Assembly: GCF_023284045.1 (NCBI RefSeq)
Contig: NZ_JAKIKQ010000005.1
Coordinates: 124,001 to 188,000 of the forward strand
DNA length: 64,000 nucleotides
DNA from: Shewanella kaireitica
GTDB taxonomy: Bacteria > Pseudomonadota > Gammaproteobacteria > Enterobacterales > Shewanellaceae
Reading direction: 5' to 3'
Positions 19,012-28,706 of this stretch are shown one piece after another. How positions within the stretch are numbered: the stretch's first letter is position 1; the number at the start of each line of letters is the position of its first letter. The translations under genes were made by a program, and so were the position numbers. Under the pieces are notes generated by a model, which was not told the DNA's origin, did no database searches, and saw only the letters and a program-made list of their open reading frames with translations.

Positions 19012-21228
19012 ATGATACATAGAATTATTATTCTTTGTTTGCTTGTGTTTTTTCAGTCATATGTGAGTGCCGAAGAAAGGCTTAAAATAGGCTTGGTACT
19101 CAGTGGTGGCGGCGCCAAAGGTGCTGCTCATATAGGTGTGCTTAAGGTACTCGAAGAGAAGAATATCCCGATTGATTACATTACTGGCACCAGTATAGGC
19201 TCTTACGTTGGCGGCATGTATGCACTTGGCTATAGTGCAGCTGAAATTAAAGCCATTATGATGACGACCAACTGGGACAAAGGTTATTCAGACACTATTC
19301 CCCGGGAGGCTCTTAGCTTTAAGGACAAAGAAACTCGCGATAAATATAATATCCCCATCAATATCGGCTATAGCGATGAAGAAGTTAAAATGCCAGCGGG
19401 CCTGCTCCGCGGCCAAAGTATGTCGCAGCTACTTCGAAGTTCAACTAATCTAATTCAGCAGCTTGGCCATTTTGATGAGTTATCAATTCCTTTTAGAGCT
19501 GTTGCAACAAATTTGGCTACCGGTGAGCCTGTCGTATTAAGCAGTGGCAGTATCGTTGCAGCAATGCAGGCGTCAGCCTCTGTTCCTGGAGCGCTGCAAC
19601 CTGCAGTTATTGATGGCCTTTTACTGGTTGATGGCGGTATTGCCAACAATATGCCGATAGATGTGGTCAAGGAGATGGGCGCAGATATTGTTATTGCAGT
19701 CGATATCGGCTCACCACTGGTGGGTAATGATGAGCTCAACAGCACCCTAGCGGTGCTTAATCAGCTATCTACAATTTTGACTAATGCTAGCGCTGAGAAG
19801 CAAAAAGCATTATTGACCGACAGTGATATCTTAATCCGACCTAACATTGGTGAATTGAGTACGACAGATTTTAGCATTATGCCTATTGCTCTGCCGTTAG
19901 GGGAGATTGCAGCCAGAGAGAATTCGTCTAGGTTAGATAAGCTATCGATTGATGAAGCGGACTTCCAAAGTTATCTAGTGGCTAAAAAGCAGAAGAGTGA
20001 GCACTGGCTAAATGAAATAAATCGTCCATTAATTAAAGTGGTCTATGACAATGAGTCGAAAGTCAGTGAGAAGTTACTGGCAGATAATCTAGATCTAGAT
20101 GTAGGGGATTTCGTTACAACTGAAACTCTGGAAGCCGGGATTGCACGGATCTATGCCTTAGATAAGTTTGAGCGTGTCGATGCTGAGTTTACCGACACAG
20201 AAGATGGTCGCGTGCTAACGGTAACGACTAAAGCTAAATCATGGGGACCTAACTATTTCGATTTTGGGTTTAGCTGGGAAGATGACTTTAGCTTAGATTC
20301 GGTTGTGTCGTTAGATTTTGCTTACACCATGACCAACCTGACTGAAAATGGCGGTGAATGGCGTAATGAAATATCACTTGGTTTTGATAAATTACTTGGA
20401 TCAGAGTTTTATCAGCCTTTGTCCAAAGATCAAGATTATTTCAGTCGAGCTAGGGTCGAGTATGAACTCAAAGACTGGGCCTTCTTTGAGGATAATCAAC
20501 GGATTTTAGAGCTGCGACAGACCTCATACCGTACCGAGGTGGGGATCGGCATTAATTACACTCAAAACGGTATGGTTGAACTTGGCATTCTAGGTGAAGT
20601 TGGCGATCTTGAGAATGACTTATGGGGTCTTGGCACTGTTGATTACACCGGTTATGGCGGTTATTTAAAGTTTGCCTATGATGATCTTAACAGTATAAAT
20701 TTCCCAACCTCAGGTAACCGATTTACTTTCAATGTATACATGAGAAAAGAAACTTATGATCTTGAAAGTTTTGACGACTCTTCGAACTTCTCAATGCAAT
20801 ACGAAGCTGATTGGCGTGGTGCGGTTGGTGTTGGTAATCATGCCTTTGTTGGTATTGCTTCCTTAGCGACAGTCGATAAAGATGGCGTGTTTACCGTCAA
20901 CGTTTCTGAGTTAGGCGGATTTCTAAACCTCTCTGGTTATCATAAAAATGCGCTTTATGGCTCACATAAGATTTTTGGCGCTTTTGTCTATCAGTATGAC
21001 CTCGGCCGAGATGTATTAGGCATGACAGAGTATCCGCTTTATTTAGGTACCAGCCTTGAAGCGGGTAATGTTTGGACTCAAAAGGACAGTGTAGCTCTAG
21101 ACGATCTCATCTATTCCGGTAGTTTATTCCTAGGTATTGATACTGGTGTGGGGCCTGCGGCCTTTGGTTTTGGTGCCGCAGATGACGGTGAAAAAACAAT
21201 CTTTTTGTTCATTGGTAAAAACTGGTAG
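19012..21228 (+). CDS. Patatin-like phospholipase with POTRA and outer-membrane barrel (PlpD type)
   Basis: A protein of 738 residues. Signal peptide (to about residue 20, VSA-EE), patatin domain (about 25-310), a POTRA-like segment (about 330-405) and a C-terminal beta-barrel ending in F-x-x-G-K-x-W. The oxyanion motif SGGGAKG, the catalytic serine in GTSIGS and the aspartate in DGGIANN are all present, so the lipase should be active. This architecture is that of type Vd secretion proteins such as PlpD, in which the barrel anchors or exports the lipase. It stands alone between the c-di-GMP protein and the M13 peptidase. Confidence 0.9.
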   Translation: MIHRIIILCLLVFFQSYVSAEERLKIGLVLSGGGAKGAAHIGVLKVLEEKNIPIDYITGTSIGSYVGGMYALGYSAAEIKAIMMTTNWDKGYSDTIPREALSFKDKETRDKYNIPINIGYSDEEVKMPAGLLRGQSMSQLLRSSTNLIQQLGHFDELSIPFRAVATNLATGEPVVLSSGSIVAAMQASASVPGALQPAVIDGLLLVDGGIANNMPIDVVKEMGADIVIAVDIGSPLVGNDELNSTLAVLNQLSTILTNASAEKQKALLTDSDILIRPNIGELSTTDFSIMPIALPLGEIAARENSSRLDKLSIDEADFQSYLVAKKQKSEHWLNEINRPLIKVVYDNESKVSEKLLADNLDLDVGDFVTTETLEAGIARIYALDKFERVDAEFTDTEDGRVLTVTTKAKSWGPNYFDFGFSWEDDFSLDSVVSLDFAYTMTNLTENGGEWRNEISLGFDKLLGSEFYQPLSKDQDYFSRARVEYELKDWAFFEDNQRILELRQTSYRTEVGIGINYTQNGMVELGILGEVGDLENDLWGLGTVDYTGYGGYLKFAYDDLNSINFPTSGNRFTFNVYMRKETYDLESFDDSSNFSMQYEADWRGAVGVGNHAFVGIASLATVDKDGVFTVNVSELGGFLNLSGYHKNALYGSHKIFGAFVYQYDLGRDVLGMTEYPLYLGTSLEAGNVWTQKDSVALDDLIYSGSLFLGIDTGVGPAAFGFGAADDGEKTIFLFIGKNW

Positions 21229-21372
21229 AAGTAATAATGTTCACGAGCAGAGGAAACTAATTAAGCGGCGCACATTTACAATATTGGGCTATGTGGTCTA
21301 AAACATAGTGTGTAGCGTTAGCTCATCACAGAACAGTTGAGAGCTTTTTAAAGGACTATAACGGGGATAATC

Positions 21373-23430
21373 ATGAATAAAGTAAGTCAATTAGCACTTT
21401 GTGTGGCGCTAAGCTTAGGCTTAACTGCTTGTGGCAGTAACGACGCCAACACAGAAACTACTCAAACGTCAACAGCACTAGTGTCAGGTGTTGAAAAAGC
21501 CAATTTCGATCCTGCAGTACGTCACCAAGATGACTTCTATTACAGTGTTAATGGCACTTGGTTAGCTAATACGCCAATCCCCGCTGATAAATCTAACTAC
21601 GGCTCGTTCTCAGTTCTGTATGAGCAAAGCCAAGCTTCATTGAAAGAAATCATTGAGGCTTCTGCAGCGAAACCCAATAAGGTGAAGGGCAGCAGTGAGC
21701 AGAAAGTGGGTGACTTTTATGCAAGCTTTATGGATACCAAAACCATTGAAACTCTTGGGATCTCGCCGCTGAAAGATCAATTATCAGATATTGCTTACGC
21801 TTCAACTCACAACGATATAGCGACCTTAATGGGCAGCTTATTGGTTCACGGTGCTTCTGTGCCATTTGGCTTTTATGTCAATAATGATGCGAAAAACTCT
21901 AGCCAATACGGTGTTTATCTATATCAGTCTGGTCTGACACTACCGGATCGTGACTATTACCTGAAAGATGATGAGAAGTTTACCGCTAATCGCGCAGCAT
22001 TAGATAAGTACGTTACCGACTTAATGAGCGAGGCGGGTTATAGCGATCCGCAACGTGCTAGCAAGAGTGTGGCAAAGATTGAGAAATTTATTGCTGCCAG
22101 TCAGTGGAGCCGTGTTGAGTCACGTGATGCCAACAAAAGTTACAACAAGATGGATCGTCAGCAGCTACAAGATTTAGTTAAGGGTTTTGACTTTGTACAG
22201 TTCTCGGCGGGAGCGGATATCGATAAAGTGAGCGAAGTGATTGTTCGTCAACCATCGTATTTTGAAAAGTTTGGCCAAGAGTTCAATAAGTTCACCGTTA
22301 CGGAATGGCAAGATTACTTAGCCTTTCATTTGGTGGATGATTACGCCGAGCTGTTAAGTAAAGATTTTGTCGATCTTCACTTTGCTTTCCATGGCAATAC
22401 CTTAATGGGTATCCAGGAGCAAAAGCCACGTTGGAAGAAAGCAGTAGATGCAGCCGATCAAGTGATTGGTGAAATCGTAGGTGAAGAGTACGTTAAGCAA
22501 AACTTTAAGCCAGAAGCTAAAGCTAAAATGGAACAGATGATCCAAAACTTGATTAAAGGTTTTGAGGTTAGCATTAACGAACTAGAGTGGATGACGCCGG
22601 AAACTAAGATTGCAGCGCAAGAAAAACTCGCCAAGTTTACTTATAAGATTGGCTACCCAGATAAGTGGAAAGACTATACCGCGCTAGATATTGAAGCCAA
22701 TGATCTTGTAGGTAACTACCAGCGCTATGCTCAATTTGAATATAAGGCAATGCTCGCTAAGTTGGGCAAACCCATCGACCGTACTGAGTGGCACATGACG
22801 CCACAAACGGTTAATGCCTACTACAGCCCAGTGATGAATGAAATTGTATTCCCTGCAGCTATTTTACAGCCACCATTTTTTAATATGGATGCCGATGACG
22901 CGATTAACTATGGTGGTATTGGAGCGGTGATTGGTCATGAAATCAGCCATGGTTTTGATGATCAGGGCGCCAAATATGACGGTGATGGAAACTTACGTGA
23001 CTGGTGGTCAGATAAAGATCGTGAAGAGTTCCAAAAGCGTGGTGCGCAGTTATCTGCACAATACGCTGGCTATGAAGCCATGCCTGGTAGGTTCGTCAAT
23101 GGCGATTTAACTTTGGGCGAAAATATTGGTGATTTAGGTGGATTAACGGTTGCTGCACGTTCATATAAGATGAGCCTTAACGGTAAACCATCTCCAGTGA
23201 TTGATGGTCTTACTGGCGAGCAACGTTTGTTTATCGGCTGGTCACAAGTATGGCGCCGTAATTACCGTGATGAGGAGCTCGGTCGCCGTCTAATGACCGA
23301 TTCTCACTCACCAAGTCACTTCCGCGCAATGGGTACACCGCGTAACATTCCCGCCTTCTATGAAGCATTCGATCTTAAAGAGGGTGACAAGATGTTTCTG
23401 ACAGAAGATGAAAGAGTGAAAATCTGGTAA
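21373..23430 (+). CDS. M13 family zinc metallopeptidase, lipoprotein (neprilysin/PepO-like)
   Basis: A protein of 685 residues. It begins with a lipoprotein signal (SLGLTAC-G), so it is probably anchored in the outer membrane or periplasm. The zinc motif is GHEISHGFD, with the third ligand in GENIGDLGG; NAYYSP near the substrate site and the closing residues VKIW are also typical of M13 peptidases. The family cuts oligopeptides on the amino side of hydrophobic residues. An independent gene: 144 bases after the patatin gene and followed by its own terminator. Confidence 0.93.
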   Translation: MNKVSQLALCVALSLGLTACGSNDANTETTQTSTALVSGVEKANFDPAVRHQDDFYYSVNGTWLANTPIPADKSNYGSFSVLYEQSQASLKEIIEASAAKPNKVKGSSEQKVGDFYASFMDTKTIETLGISPLKDQLSDIAYASTHNDIATLMGSLLVHGASVPFGFYVNNDAKNSSQYGVYLYQSGLTLPDRDYYLKDDEKFTANRAALDKYVTDLMSEAGYSDPQRASKSVAKIEKFIAASQWSRVESRDANKSYNKMDRQQLQDLVKGFDFVQFSAGADIDKVSEVIVRQPSYFEKFGQEFNKFTVTEWQDYLAFHLVDDYAELLSKDFVDLHFAFHGNTLMGIQEQKPRWKKAVDAADQVIGEIVGEEYVKQNFKPEAKAKMEQMIQNLIKGFEVSINELEWMTPETKIAAQEKLAKFTYKIGYPDKWKDYTALDIEANDLVGNYQRYAQFEYKAMLAKLGKPIDRTEWHMTPQTVNAYYSPVMNEIVFPAAILQPPFFNMDADDAINYGGIGAVIGHEISHGFDDQGAKYDGDGNLRDWWSDKDREEFQKRGAQLSAQYAGYEAMPGRFVNGDLTLGENIGDLGGLTVAARSYKMSLNGKPSPVIDGLTGEQRLFIGWSQVWRRNYRDEELGRRLMTDSHSPSHFRAMGTPRNIPAFYEAFDLKEGDKMFLTEDERVKIW

Positions 23431-23464
23431 TGCTAGTTTTGCTAACCCACAGTTAAACACTGAT

Positions 23465-23490
23465 AGCCCATCATTCGATGGGCTTTTTAT
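23465..23490 (+). terminator. Terminator of the M13 peptidase gene
   Basis: AGCCCATC-ATTC-GATGGGCT followed by TTTTTAT. Confidence 0.9.
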
Positions 23491-24143
23491 TATGAGTATT
23501 GGCTACTGATTGGGATGTAAGTGGACTTGTCGTCACTGGCAATTGTCGTCAAATTCAGTAACTTTTGGCGACAGTGGTTCCAATGGCCTGCGGTCGGCTT
23601 ATGTGCAGAAGTAGCTGAGGCACACTACTAGTACGTCCGTGTAAGCTCAACGAAAACATCCATGTTTTCGACGGTCTCAGCTACCTCTGCACTGGGTTAT
23701 CAAAGCACTAACTATCGGCATTAGAGTGGCCAATGATGGCTTTAAACCCGATACGTCTAAACATGCAGCAAAAGCTTCACGTGCGCATAAATGACCAATA
23801 GAGCAAACTGCAATCTCCTTCGTTGGACATTTTGCTGTTTAAATTTCGCCGGGGCGCTGAGGGTTTGCTGAAGCGCCACTGCTTTGATCAAGTGAAGCTT
23901 GGTAAGGCTACAAGCTAAACTCTATCCCCGTGCTACCTGAAGATGCTCGTTTCAGAGGCATTGTGCCAGTTCAATTCTAGGCGCATTAATGTGGAAATGG
24001 TTATTCCCTTTTAAGTTAATGCAACAACGAAGTGGGCAGGCACAAGGTCTTCTTCGATGGGTTTTAATGGGCTTTACTCCGTGTTATTGATTTTATCAAG
24101 GGAGCGACCATTAATGGCAATCAATGCCTTGATTAAAGCCCAT
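23491..24143. other. Repeat-rich intergenic region
   Basis: About 650 bases with no coding gene but dense in inverted repeats. It holds the nested hairpin at 23605-23690 and most of the 262-base element at 23924-24185. The stretch in between (23691-23923) has no frame I recognise; it could be part of the same mobile material. Confidence 0.6.
23605..23690. repeat. Nested inverted repeat (hairpin within hairpin)
   Basis: Outer arms GCAGAAGTAGCTGAG (23605-23619) and CTCAGCTACCTCTGC (23676-23690) pair at 14 of 15 positions. Inside, CGAAAACAT and ATGTTTTCG (23651-23670) pair perfectly around CC. It resembles a short, non-coding, dispersed palindromic unit. Confidence 0.75.
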
Positions 24144-24185
24144 TCAATTCCCACTGAACCCTGTATCTTCAGGTAGCACGGGGAT
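23924..24185. mobile_element. MITE-like element with 21-base perfect terminal inverted repeats
   Basis: Bases 23924-23944 are the exact reverse complement of 24165-24185, and similarity continues imperfectly inward for about 12 more bases. Inside, AATGGGCTTTA (24066-24076) pairs with TAAAGCCCATT (24134-24144), and ATCAAGG pairs with CCTTGAT. It has no transposase. The right end lies within the end of the HAD phosphatase gene. Size, ends and lack of coding capacity fit a miniature inverted-repeat element; no target duplication could be defined. Confidence 0.7.
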
Positions 24186-24842
24186 GGATGCCAATACCTC
24201 AGGCAAAAAAGTAAGGTCGTCAAGTTGCTGATGGGCGATAACCCACTTAGGTAAATCGGCAAATTTAGGCTCTGGAATGGCAATAGTTTGCATATTCGCA
24301 GCCCGCGCGGCGACCAATCCATTGAATGAATCTTCAATGGCTAAACAATTGATAGGATCAATATTGAGCCCATTGGCGCAATTTAAATAAACTTCCGGAT
24401 GTGGTTTGCCATAGGCTAGATGTTCAGCTGATTTAATCGATTGAAAATATTCTCTAATTTCCAGCTTGTTTAAAACAGCATTAATGATGTCACTTGATGA
24501 AGAGGTTGCGAGGCCAATTTTAAGTCCCATCTCTTGGCAGCTTTTGAGCGCTGCTATTACACCTAACATCGCTTCGCCATCAACATTAATATGGCTTACA
24601 ACTTGATCAACAATAGCTTGTGCGGTTTGTTGGTTATCGTAGTTTGCCCAAGGAAAGCGGGCGTACCAAAATGCGACAACCTGATCGATTCTAAGGCCGG
24701 TTGTTTCCACAGTATCTTCAATAGAGATGTTTAAACCGAGCTCGGTCATGACCTTGTGCTCGGCAATTTGCCATACTGGTTCGGAATCAATTAACACGCC
24801 GTCCATATCGAAAATAACGGCTTTAAGTTCGGGTTTACCCAT
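24144..24842 (-). CDS. HAD-superfamily phosphatase (beta-phosphoglucomutase/YniC type)
   Basis: A protein of 232 residues. The nucleophile motif FDMDGVLIDSEP (Asp12, Asp14), ATSSS for motif II, GKPHPEVY carrying the motif III lysine and IEDSFNG for motif IV are all present, so it should be a working Mg-dependent sugar-phosphate phosphatase or mutase of subfamily IA. The cap domain follows motif I. The closest recognised type is E. coli YniC (2-deoxyglucose-6-phosphatase). RBS GGGGACTT. The last 13 or so residues (from VLPEDTG) and the stop codon come from the inverted-repeat element, so the native C-terminus has probably been replaced; the core fold is not affected. Confidence 0.87.
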   Translation of the reverse strand: MGKPELKAVIFDMDGVLIDSEPVWQIAEHKVMTELGLNISIEDTVETTGLRIDQVVAFWYARFPWANYDNQQTAQAIVDQVVSHINVDGEAMLGVIAALKSCQEMGLKIGLATSSSSDIINAVLNKLEIREYFQSIKSAEHLAYGKPHPEVYLNCANGLNIDPINCLAIEDSFNGLVAARAANMQTIAIPEPKFADLPKWVIAHQQLDDLTFLPEVLASIPVLPEDTGFSGN

Positions 24843-25263
24843 AAGTCCCCAATTATGTTCATTATAACTTTGGTGAATATTAGTGATTATTTTCAGTGTT
24901 TTCGCAAATAATACTAGGCATTATTGTACGTTTTGTAGTGAAAGTTAATAGCTAACGTGCAGAAATATAAAATACATTAATGCTTAATGCATTGAATTTA
25001 TTTGTTTAAATCCAAGGTTAACACTATTGTCTAGTTTTCTTTGCTGACTTTACAGTCTATGGTTTGGCGAACTTGTAACTTGAGTGCGATTTCTTATCAG
25101 AGCAAGTGTGATCTGATTCATACTTTTGCAAAGCTGTAGTATAATACGCGTCGAAATAAGGGTCGAGCCTGCCGAGCTGTCAGTTTCAATTTGAAGACGA
25201 GCAGTTTCGCTGTTATACCAATCTCGAATTGGTATTGAACGCCAAACAAAGAGGAATGTTGCC
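24843..25263. promoter_or_regulatory. acnB upstream region: promoter and CRP-like site
   Basis: TTCATA (25117-25122), 17 bases, TATAAT (25140-25145) is a good sigma-70 promoter for acnB. A CRP-like site, TGTGA-N6-TCATA (25107-25122), overlaps the -35. Known biology: acnB of E. coli is under CRP control; here it is an inference. The leader would be about 110 bases and includes the hairpin at 25215-25235. Confidence 0.55.
25215..25235. repeat. Palindrome in the acnB leader
   Basis: ATACCAAT-CTCGA-ATTGGTAT, an 8-base perfect stem 29 bases before the acnB start codon. A similar ATACCAAT core is found at the tips of the element at 57327-57647, so it may be a scrap of a dispersed repeat instead of a dedicated control site. 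Confidence 0.6.
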
Positions 25264-27861
25264 GTGCTAGAAGCATATCGTAAACACGTCGCAGAACGTG
25301 CTTCAGAGGGCGTAGTCCCTAAGCCATTAGATGCCCAACAAGTGGCGCAGCTAGTTGAATTGATTAAGAACCCCCCAGCAGGTGAAGAAGCATTCCTTCT
25401 TGATCTGCTAGAAAACCGTATTCCACCAGGTGTTGATGAAGCTGCTTATGTAAAAGCGGGCTTTCTAGATGCAGTCGCAAAAGGCGAAGCATCTTCAAGC
25501 ATCTTGTCATCTGAGCGAGCTGTTGAGCTGCTTGGCACTATGCAAGGTGGTTACAACATTGAGCCACTAATCGCTCAGTTAGATAACGACGCACAAGCTC
25601 CACTTGCTGTTAAAGCACTGTCTCACACGCTACTGATGTTTGATTCTTTCCATGATGTCGTGGAAAAAATGCAGGCGGGTAACGACTACGCTAAGCAAGT
25701 TGTTCATTCTTGGGCTGATGCTGAGTGGTTCCTATCTCGTCCAAAACTTGCCGAGAAAATCTCACTAACAGTATTTAAAGTATCGGGCGAAACTAACACT
25801 GATGACTTGTCTCCTGCACCAGATGCATGGTCTCGTCCAGATATCCCATTACATGCACTTGCAATGCTTAAGAATGCTCGTGACGGTATCGTTCCTGATG
25901 AAGCGGGTGTTGTTGGTCCAATTAAAGAGATTGAGTCGCTAAAAACTAAAGGTTTCCCACTAGTTTACGTCGGTGACGTAGTGGGTACTGGTTCTTCGCG
26001 TAAGTCTGCTACTAACTCAGTACTTTGGTTCATGGGTGATGATATCCCTAATGTACCAAACAAGCGTGCGGGTGGTTTCTGCCTGGGTGGCAAGATTGCT
26101 CCAATCTTCTTCAACACCATGGAAGATGCTGGCGCGTTACCAATTGAGCTAGATGTTAGCAAGATGGAGATGGGGGATGTTATTGATATCTACCCATATG
26201 AAGGTCTTGTTAAGCGTCACGATAGCGACGAAGTGATTTCTGAATTCTCGTTAAAGACTGAAGTCTTAATGGATGAAGTTCGTGCTGGTGGTCGTATTCC
26301 ATTGATCATTGGTCGTGGTTTGACTGACCGTGCTCGTGAAACTCTAGCACTAGAAGCATCTACTGAATTTGTTCGTCCACAAGATGTGGCAGATACTGGT
26401 AAGGGCTTCACTCTTGCACAGAAGATGGTTGGTAAAGCATGTGGTGTAACAGGTATTCGTCCTGGCCAATATTGTGAGCCTAAGATGACATCTGTTGGTT
26501 CACAAGATACTACCGGTCCTATGACCCGTGATGAGCTTAAAGATCTGGCATGTCTAGGTTTTAGTGCTGACTTGACTATGCAGTCATTTTGTCACACAGC
26601 GGCTTACCCTAAGCCAATCGATGTGAACACTCACCATACACTACCTGATTTCATCATGAACCGTGGCGGTGTTGCACTGCGTCCAGGTGACGGTGTTATC
26701 CACTCTTGGTTAAACCGTATGCTACTGCCTGATACTGTAGGTACTGGTGGTGACTCACATACTCGTTTCCCAATTGGTATCTCGTTCCCAGCGGGTTCAG
26801 GTCTTGTCGCATTTGCTGCTGCAACGGGCGTTATGCCTCTGGATATGCCAGAATCAATTTTGGTACGCTTTAAAGGCGAACTGCAACCGGGTATGACTCT
26901 ACGTGACTTGGTACATGCAATCCCGCATAAAGCGATTGAGATGGGTCTGTTGACGGTAGAGAAGAAAGGTAAGATCAACGCTTTCTCTGGCCGTGTTCTA
27001 GAGATTGAAGGTCTTGAGCAACTGAAAGTTGAGCAAGCATTTGAGCTTTCTGATGCATCAGCTGAGCGTAGTGCGGCTGGTTGTACTATTAAGCTGGGCA
27101 AAGAGCCTATCATCGAATACCTAAACTCTAACATCGTCATGCTTAAGTGGATGATTGCTGAAGGTTATGGCGATCGTCGTACTATTGAGCGTCGTATTAC
27201 TGCAATGCAAGAGTGGTTGGCTAATCCAGAATTAATGGAAGCTGATAGCGATGCTGAGTACGCTGAAGTTATCGAAATCGATTTGAACGAAATCAAAGAA
27301 CCTATTCTTTGTGCGCCAAACGATCCAGATGATGCGATTCTACTGTCATCAGTCGTTGATACTAAGATTGACGAAGTATTTGTTGGCTCTTGTATGACTA
27401 ACATCGGTCACTTCCGTGCCACTGGTAAGATGCTAGACAAGTTTGCTACGACTCTGCCTACACGTTTGTGGATTGCACCGCCAACTAAGATGGATCGTGA
27501 TCAACTGACAGAAGAGGGCTATTACGCCATCTTCGGTCGCGTCGGTGCACGTATTGAGATCCCTGGCTGTTCACTGTGTATGGGTAACCAAGCACGCGTT
27601 GCTGAAGGCTCGACAGTTGTTTCAACTTCAACGCGTAACTTCCCGAACCGTTTAGGTACTGGTGCGAACGTTTACTTGGCATCAGCGGAACTTGCAGCTG
27701 TTGCAGCACTATTGGGTCGCTTGCCATCTCCTGATGAGTATCAGACATACGCTAAAGAGTTAGATGCAACGGCAGCTGACACTTATCGTTACCTGAACTT
27801 TGATCAGATTGCATCGTACACAGAAAAGGCTGACGAAGTTATCTTCCAGTCTGCTGTATAA
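25264..27861 (+). CDS. acnB: Aconitate hydratase B (bifunctional aconitase / 2-methylisocitrate dehydratase)
   Basis: A protein of 865 residues, the same length as E. coli AcnB. The N-terminal HEAT-like and swivel domains (1-370) precede the catalytic domains, the arrangement unique to AcnB. Iron-sulfur cysteines are visible in the SCMTN region and in [10 protein letters not shown]; the [11 protein letters not shown] block and RGLTDRAR are typical. It isomerises citrate to isocitrate in the TCA cycle. The start is GTG at 25264 after AGAGGAATGTT. Codon use is that of a highly expressed gene. A strong symmetrical terminator follows. Confidence 0.98.
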   Translation: MLEAYRKHVAERASEGVVPKPLDAQQVAQLVELIKNPPAGEEAFLLDLLENRIPPGVDEAAYVKAGFLDAVAKGEASSSILSSERAVELLGTMQGGYNIEPLIAQLDNDAQAPLAVKALSHTLLMFDSFHDVVEKMQAGNDYAKQVVHSWADAEWFLSRPKLAEKISLTVFKVSGETNTDDLSPAPDAWSRPDIPLHALAMLKNARDGIVPDEAGVVGPIKEIESLKTKGFPLVYVGDVVGTGSSRKSATNSVLWFMGDDIPNVPNKRAGGFCLGGKIAPIFFNTMEDAGALPIELDVSKMEMGDVIDIYPYEGLVKRHDSDEVISEFSLKTEVLMDEVRAGGRIPLIIGRGLTDRARETLALEASTEFVRPQDVADTGKGFTLAQKMVGKACGVTGIRPGQYCEPKMTSVGSQDTTGPMTRDELKDLACLGFSADLTMQSFCHTAAYPKPIDVNTHHTLPDFIMNRGGVALRPGDGVIHSWLNRMLLPDTVGTGGDSHTRFPIGISFPAGSGLVAFAAATGVMPLDMPESILVRFKGELQPGMTLRDLVHAIPHKAIEMGLLTVEKKGKINAFSGRVLEIEGLEQLKVEQAFELSDASAERSAAGCTIKLGKEPIIEYLNSNIVMLKWMIAEGYGDRRTIERRITAMQEWLANPELMEADSDAEYAEVIEIDLNEIKEPILCAPNDPDDAILLSSVVDTKIDEVFVGSCMTNIGHFRATGKMLDKFATTLPTRLWIAPPTKMDRDQLTEEGYYAIFGRVGARIEIPGCSLCMGNQARVAEGSTVVSTSTRNFPNRLGTGANVYLASAELAAVAALLGRLPSPDEYQTYAKELDATAADTYRYLNFDQIASYTEKADEVIFQSAV

Positions 27862-27880
27862 GCTATAGATTTGATGTACT

Positions 27881-27910
27881 AAAAAGGCCAGCTAATTAGC
27901 TGGCCTTTTT
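27881..27910. terminator. Bidirectional terminator between acnB and rsd
   Basis: A perfect symmetrical hairpin (AAAAAGGCCAGCTAA and its complement, 30 bases in all) that gives a T-run on both strands and can serve both converging genes. Confidence 0.92.
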
Positions 27911-28016
27911 GATGTCTGATTTTGTCTTGGAATGTGTTTGCTAAAGTTATTGGCAGATGACGTTACACCTTCGGGATTTAGGCGAACATCTTGCTAAGAG
28001 CAACCTCGACTACTGA

Positions 28017-28484
28017 CTATGAATGCTTAGTGTGTAGCACTTCCAGTAACTTATCTTCTAACGCAAAGCGTGTTTCCATTGCATGACCCAAAGATGACAG
28101 ATCTTTATCGAGATGGAACAGCACTTTTTCATCTTCCGCTTCAGTGTACTTGTCATTGAAATCGAGTGCGGTATCTGTGGTTTCGCTGATCTGAGGTACT
28201 AACTGCTGTGCTAGCTCCTGACTTGAGCTGCCATTTTTCTCGCAGGCGGTAACTACTTGGTTATAGATCTCGAAATGCCCTTCTGAAACATAGTCCATTA
28301 ATTGGTCACAAAAGGCTTTAACGGAGTCAAAAGCTGGCAATGAATTTTCGGTCACTTCATAAGGTGGAATGCCGGCAATTTGGCAATAGTTTATCAATAG
28401 GTTACGACGGTTATTTAGCCATTGATCTATAAGAGTATTTGAACCGCCCCATTTTTGTTCGGCTTTTTCTAGCTTTCTTAGCAT
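28017..28484 (-). CDS. rsd: Regulator of sigma D, Rsd/AlgQ family
   Basis: A protein of 155 residues. The start LRKLEKAEQKWGGSNTLID followed by QWLNNRRNLL matches the Rsd/AlgQ family, helical bundle proteins that bind region 4 of the housekeeping sigma factor in stationary phase. ATG 28484 is preceded by GGGAAAGATC; the longer frame to 28547 does not match the family and is not used. As in E. coli, rsd is close to hemE, but no nudC lies between them here. Confidence 0.93.
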   Translation of the reverse strand: MLRKLEKAEQKWGGSNTLIDQWLNNRRNLLINYCQIAGIPPYEVTENSLPAFDSVKAFCDQLMDYVSEGHFEIYNQVVTACEKNGSSSQELAQQLVPQISETTDTALDFNDKYTEAEDEKVLFHLDKDLSSLGHAMETRFALEDKLLEVLHTKHS

Positions 28485-28605
28485 GATCTTTCCCGTTATG
28501 AAACTATCCCTAACTTCTAATGTAGGGAGAACGGCGACTTTGATCAACTGTTTTCGGACGATTTATGACTAATTGCTAAATGGACATACCAGCTGGCAGA
28601 AAGCC

Positions 28606-28700
28606 AAAAAAGAAAAAGCCCAGCGATAGAATTCTATCGCTGGGCGAGTAAAGTTTTGCGGGCTCGATGCGACGAGCTTCTTGATTGTTCTTGCTAGCGC
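28606..28700 (-). ncRNA. Candidate small RNA between rsd and hemE
   Basis: On the minus strand, TTGCAC (28730-28735) and TATAAA (28707-28712) are separated by exactly 17 bases, a near-consensus sigma-70 promoter. About 55 bases after the predicted start near 28700 comes a perfect 28-base palindrome (28618-28645) followed by TTTTTCTTTTTT. This predicts an RNA of about 85-95 bases with no open frame. An inner hairpin (GCTCG/CGAGC, about 28662-28677) and an A/T-rich single-stranded stretch before the terminator resemble Hfq-type small RNAs. The terminator works only on the minus strand and lies upstream of rsd, so it cannot belong to a protein gene. I do not recognise the RNA. Confidence 0.72.
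28618..28645 (-). terminator. Intrinsic terminator of the candidate small RNA
   Basis: A perfect palindrome (arms GCCCAGCGATAGAA) with a minus-strand T-run on the rsd side and no T-run on the hemE side. Confidence 0.9.
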
Positions 28701-28706
28701 AGACTT

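Noticed and set aside
24074..24337. Frame of 87 codons overlapping the HAD phosphatase end
   Set aside because: It overlaps a real gene in another frame and the inverted repeats; no independent support.
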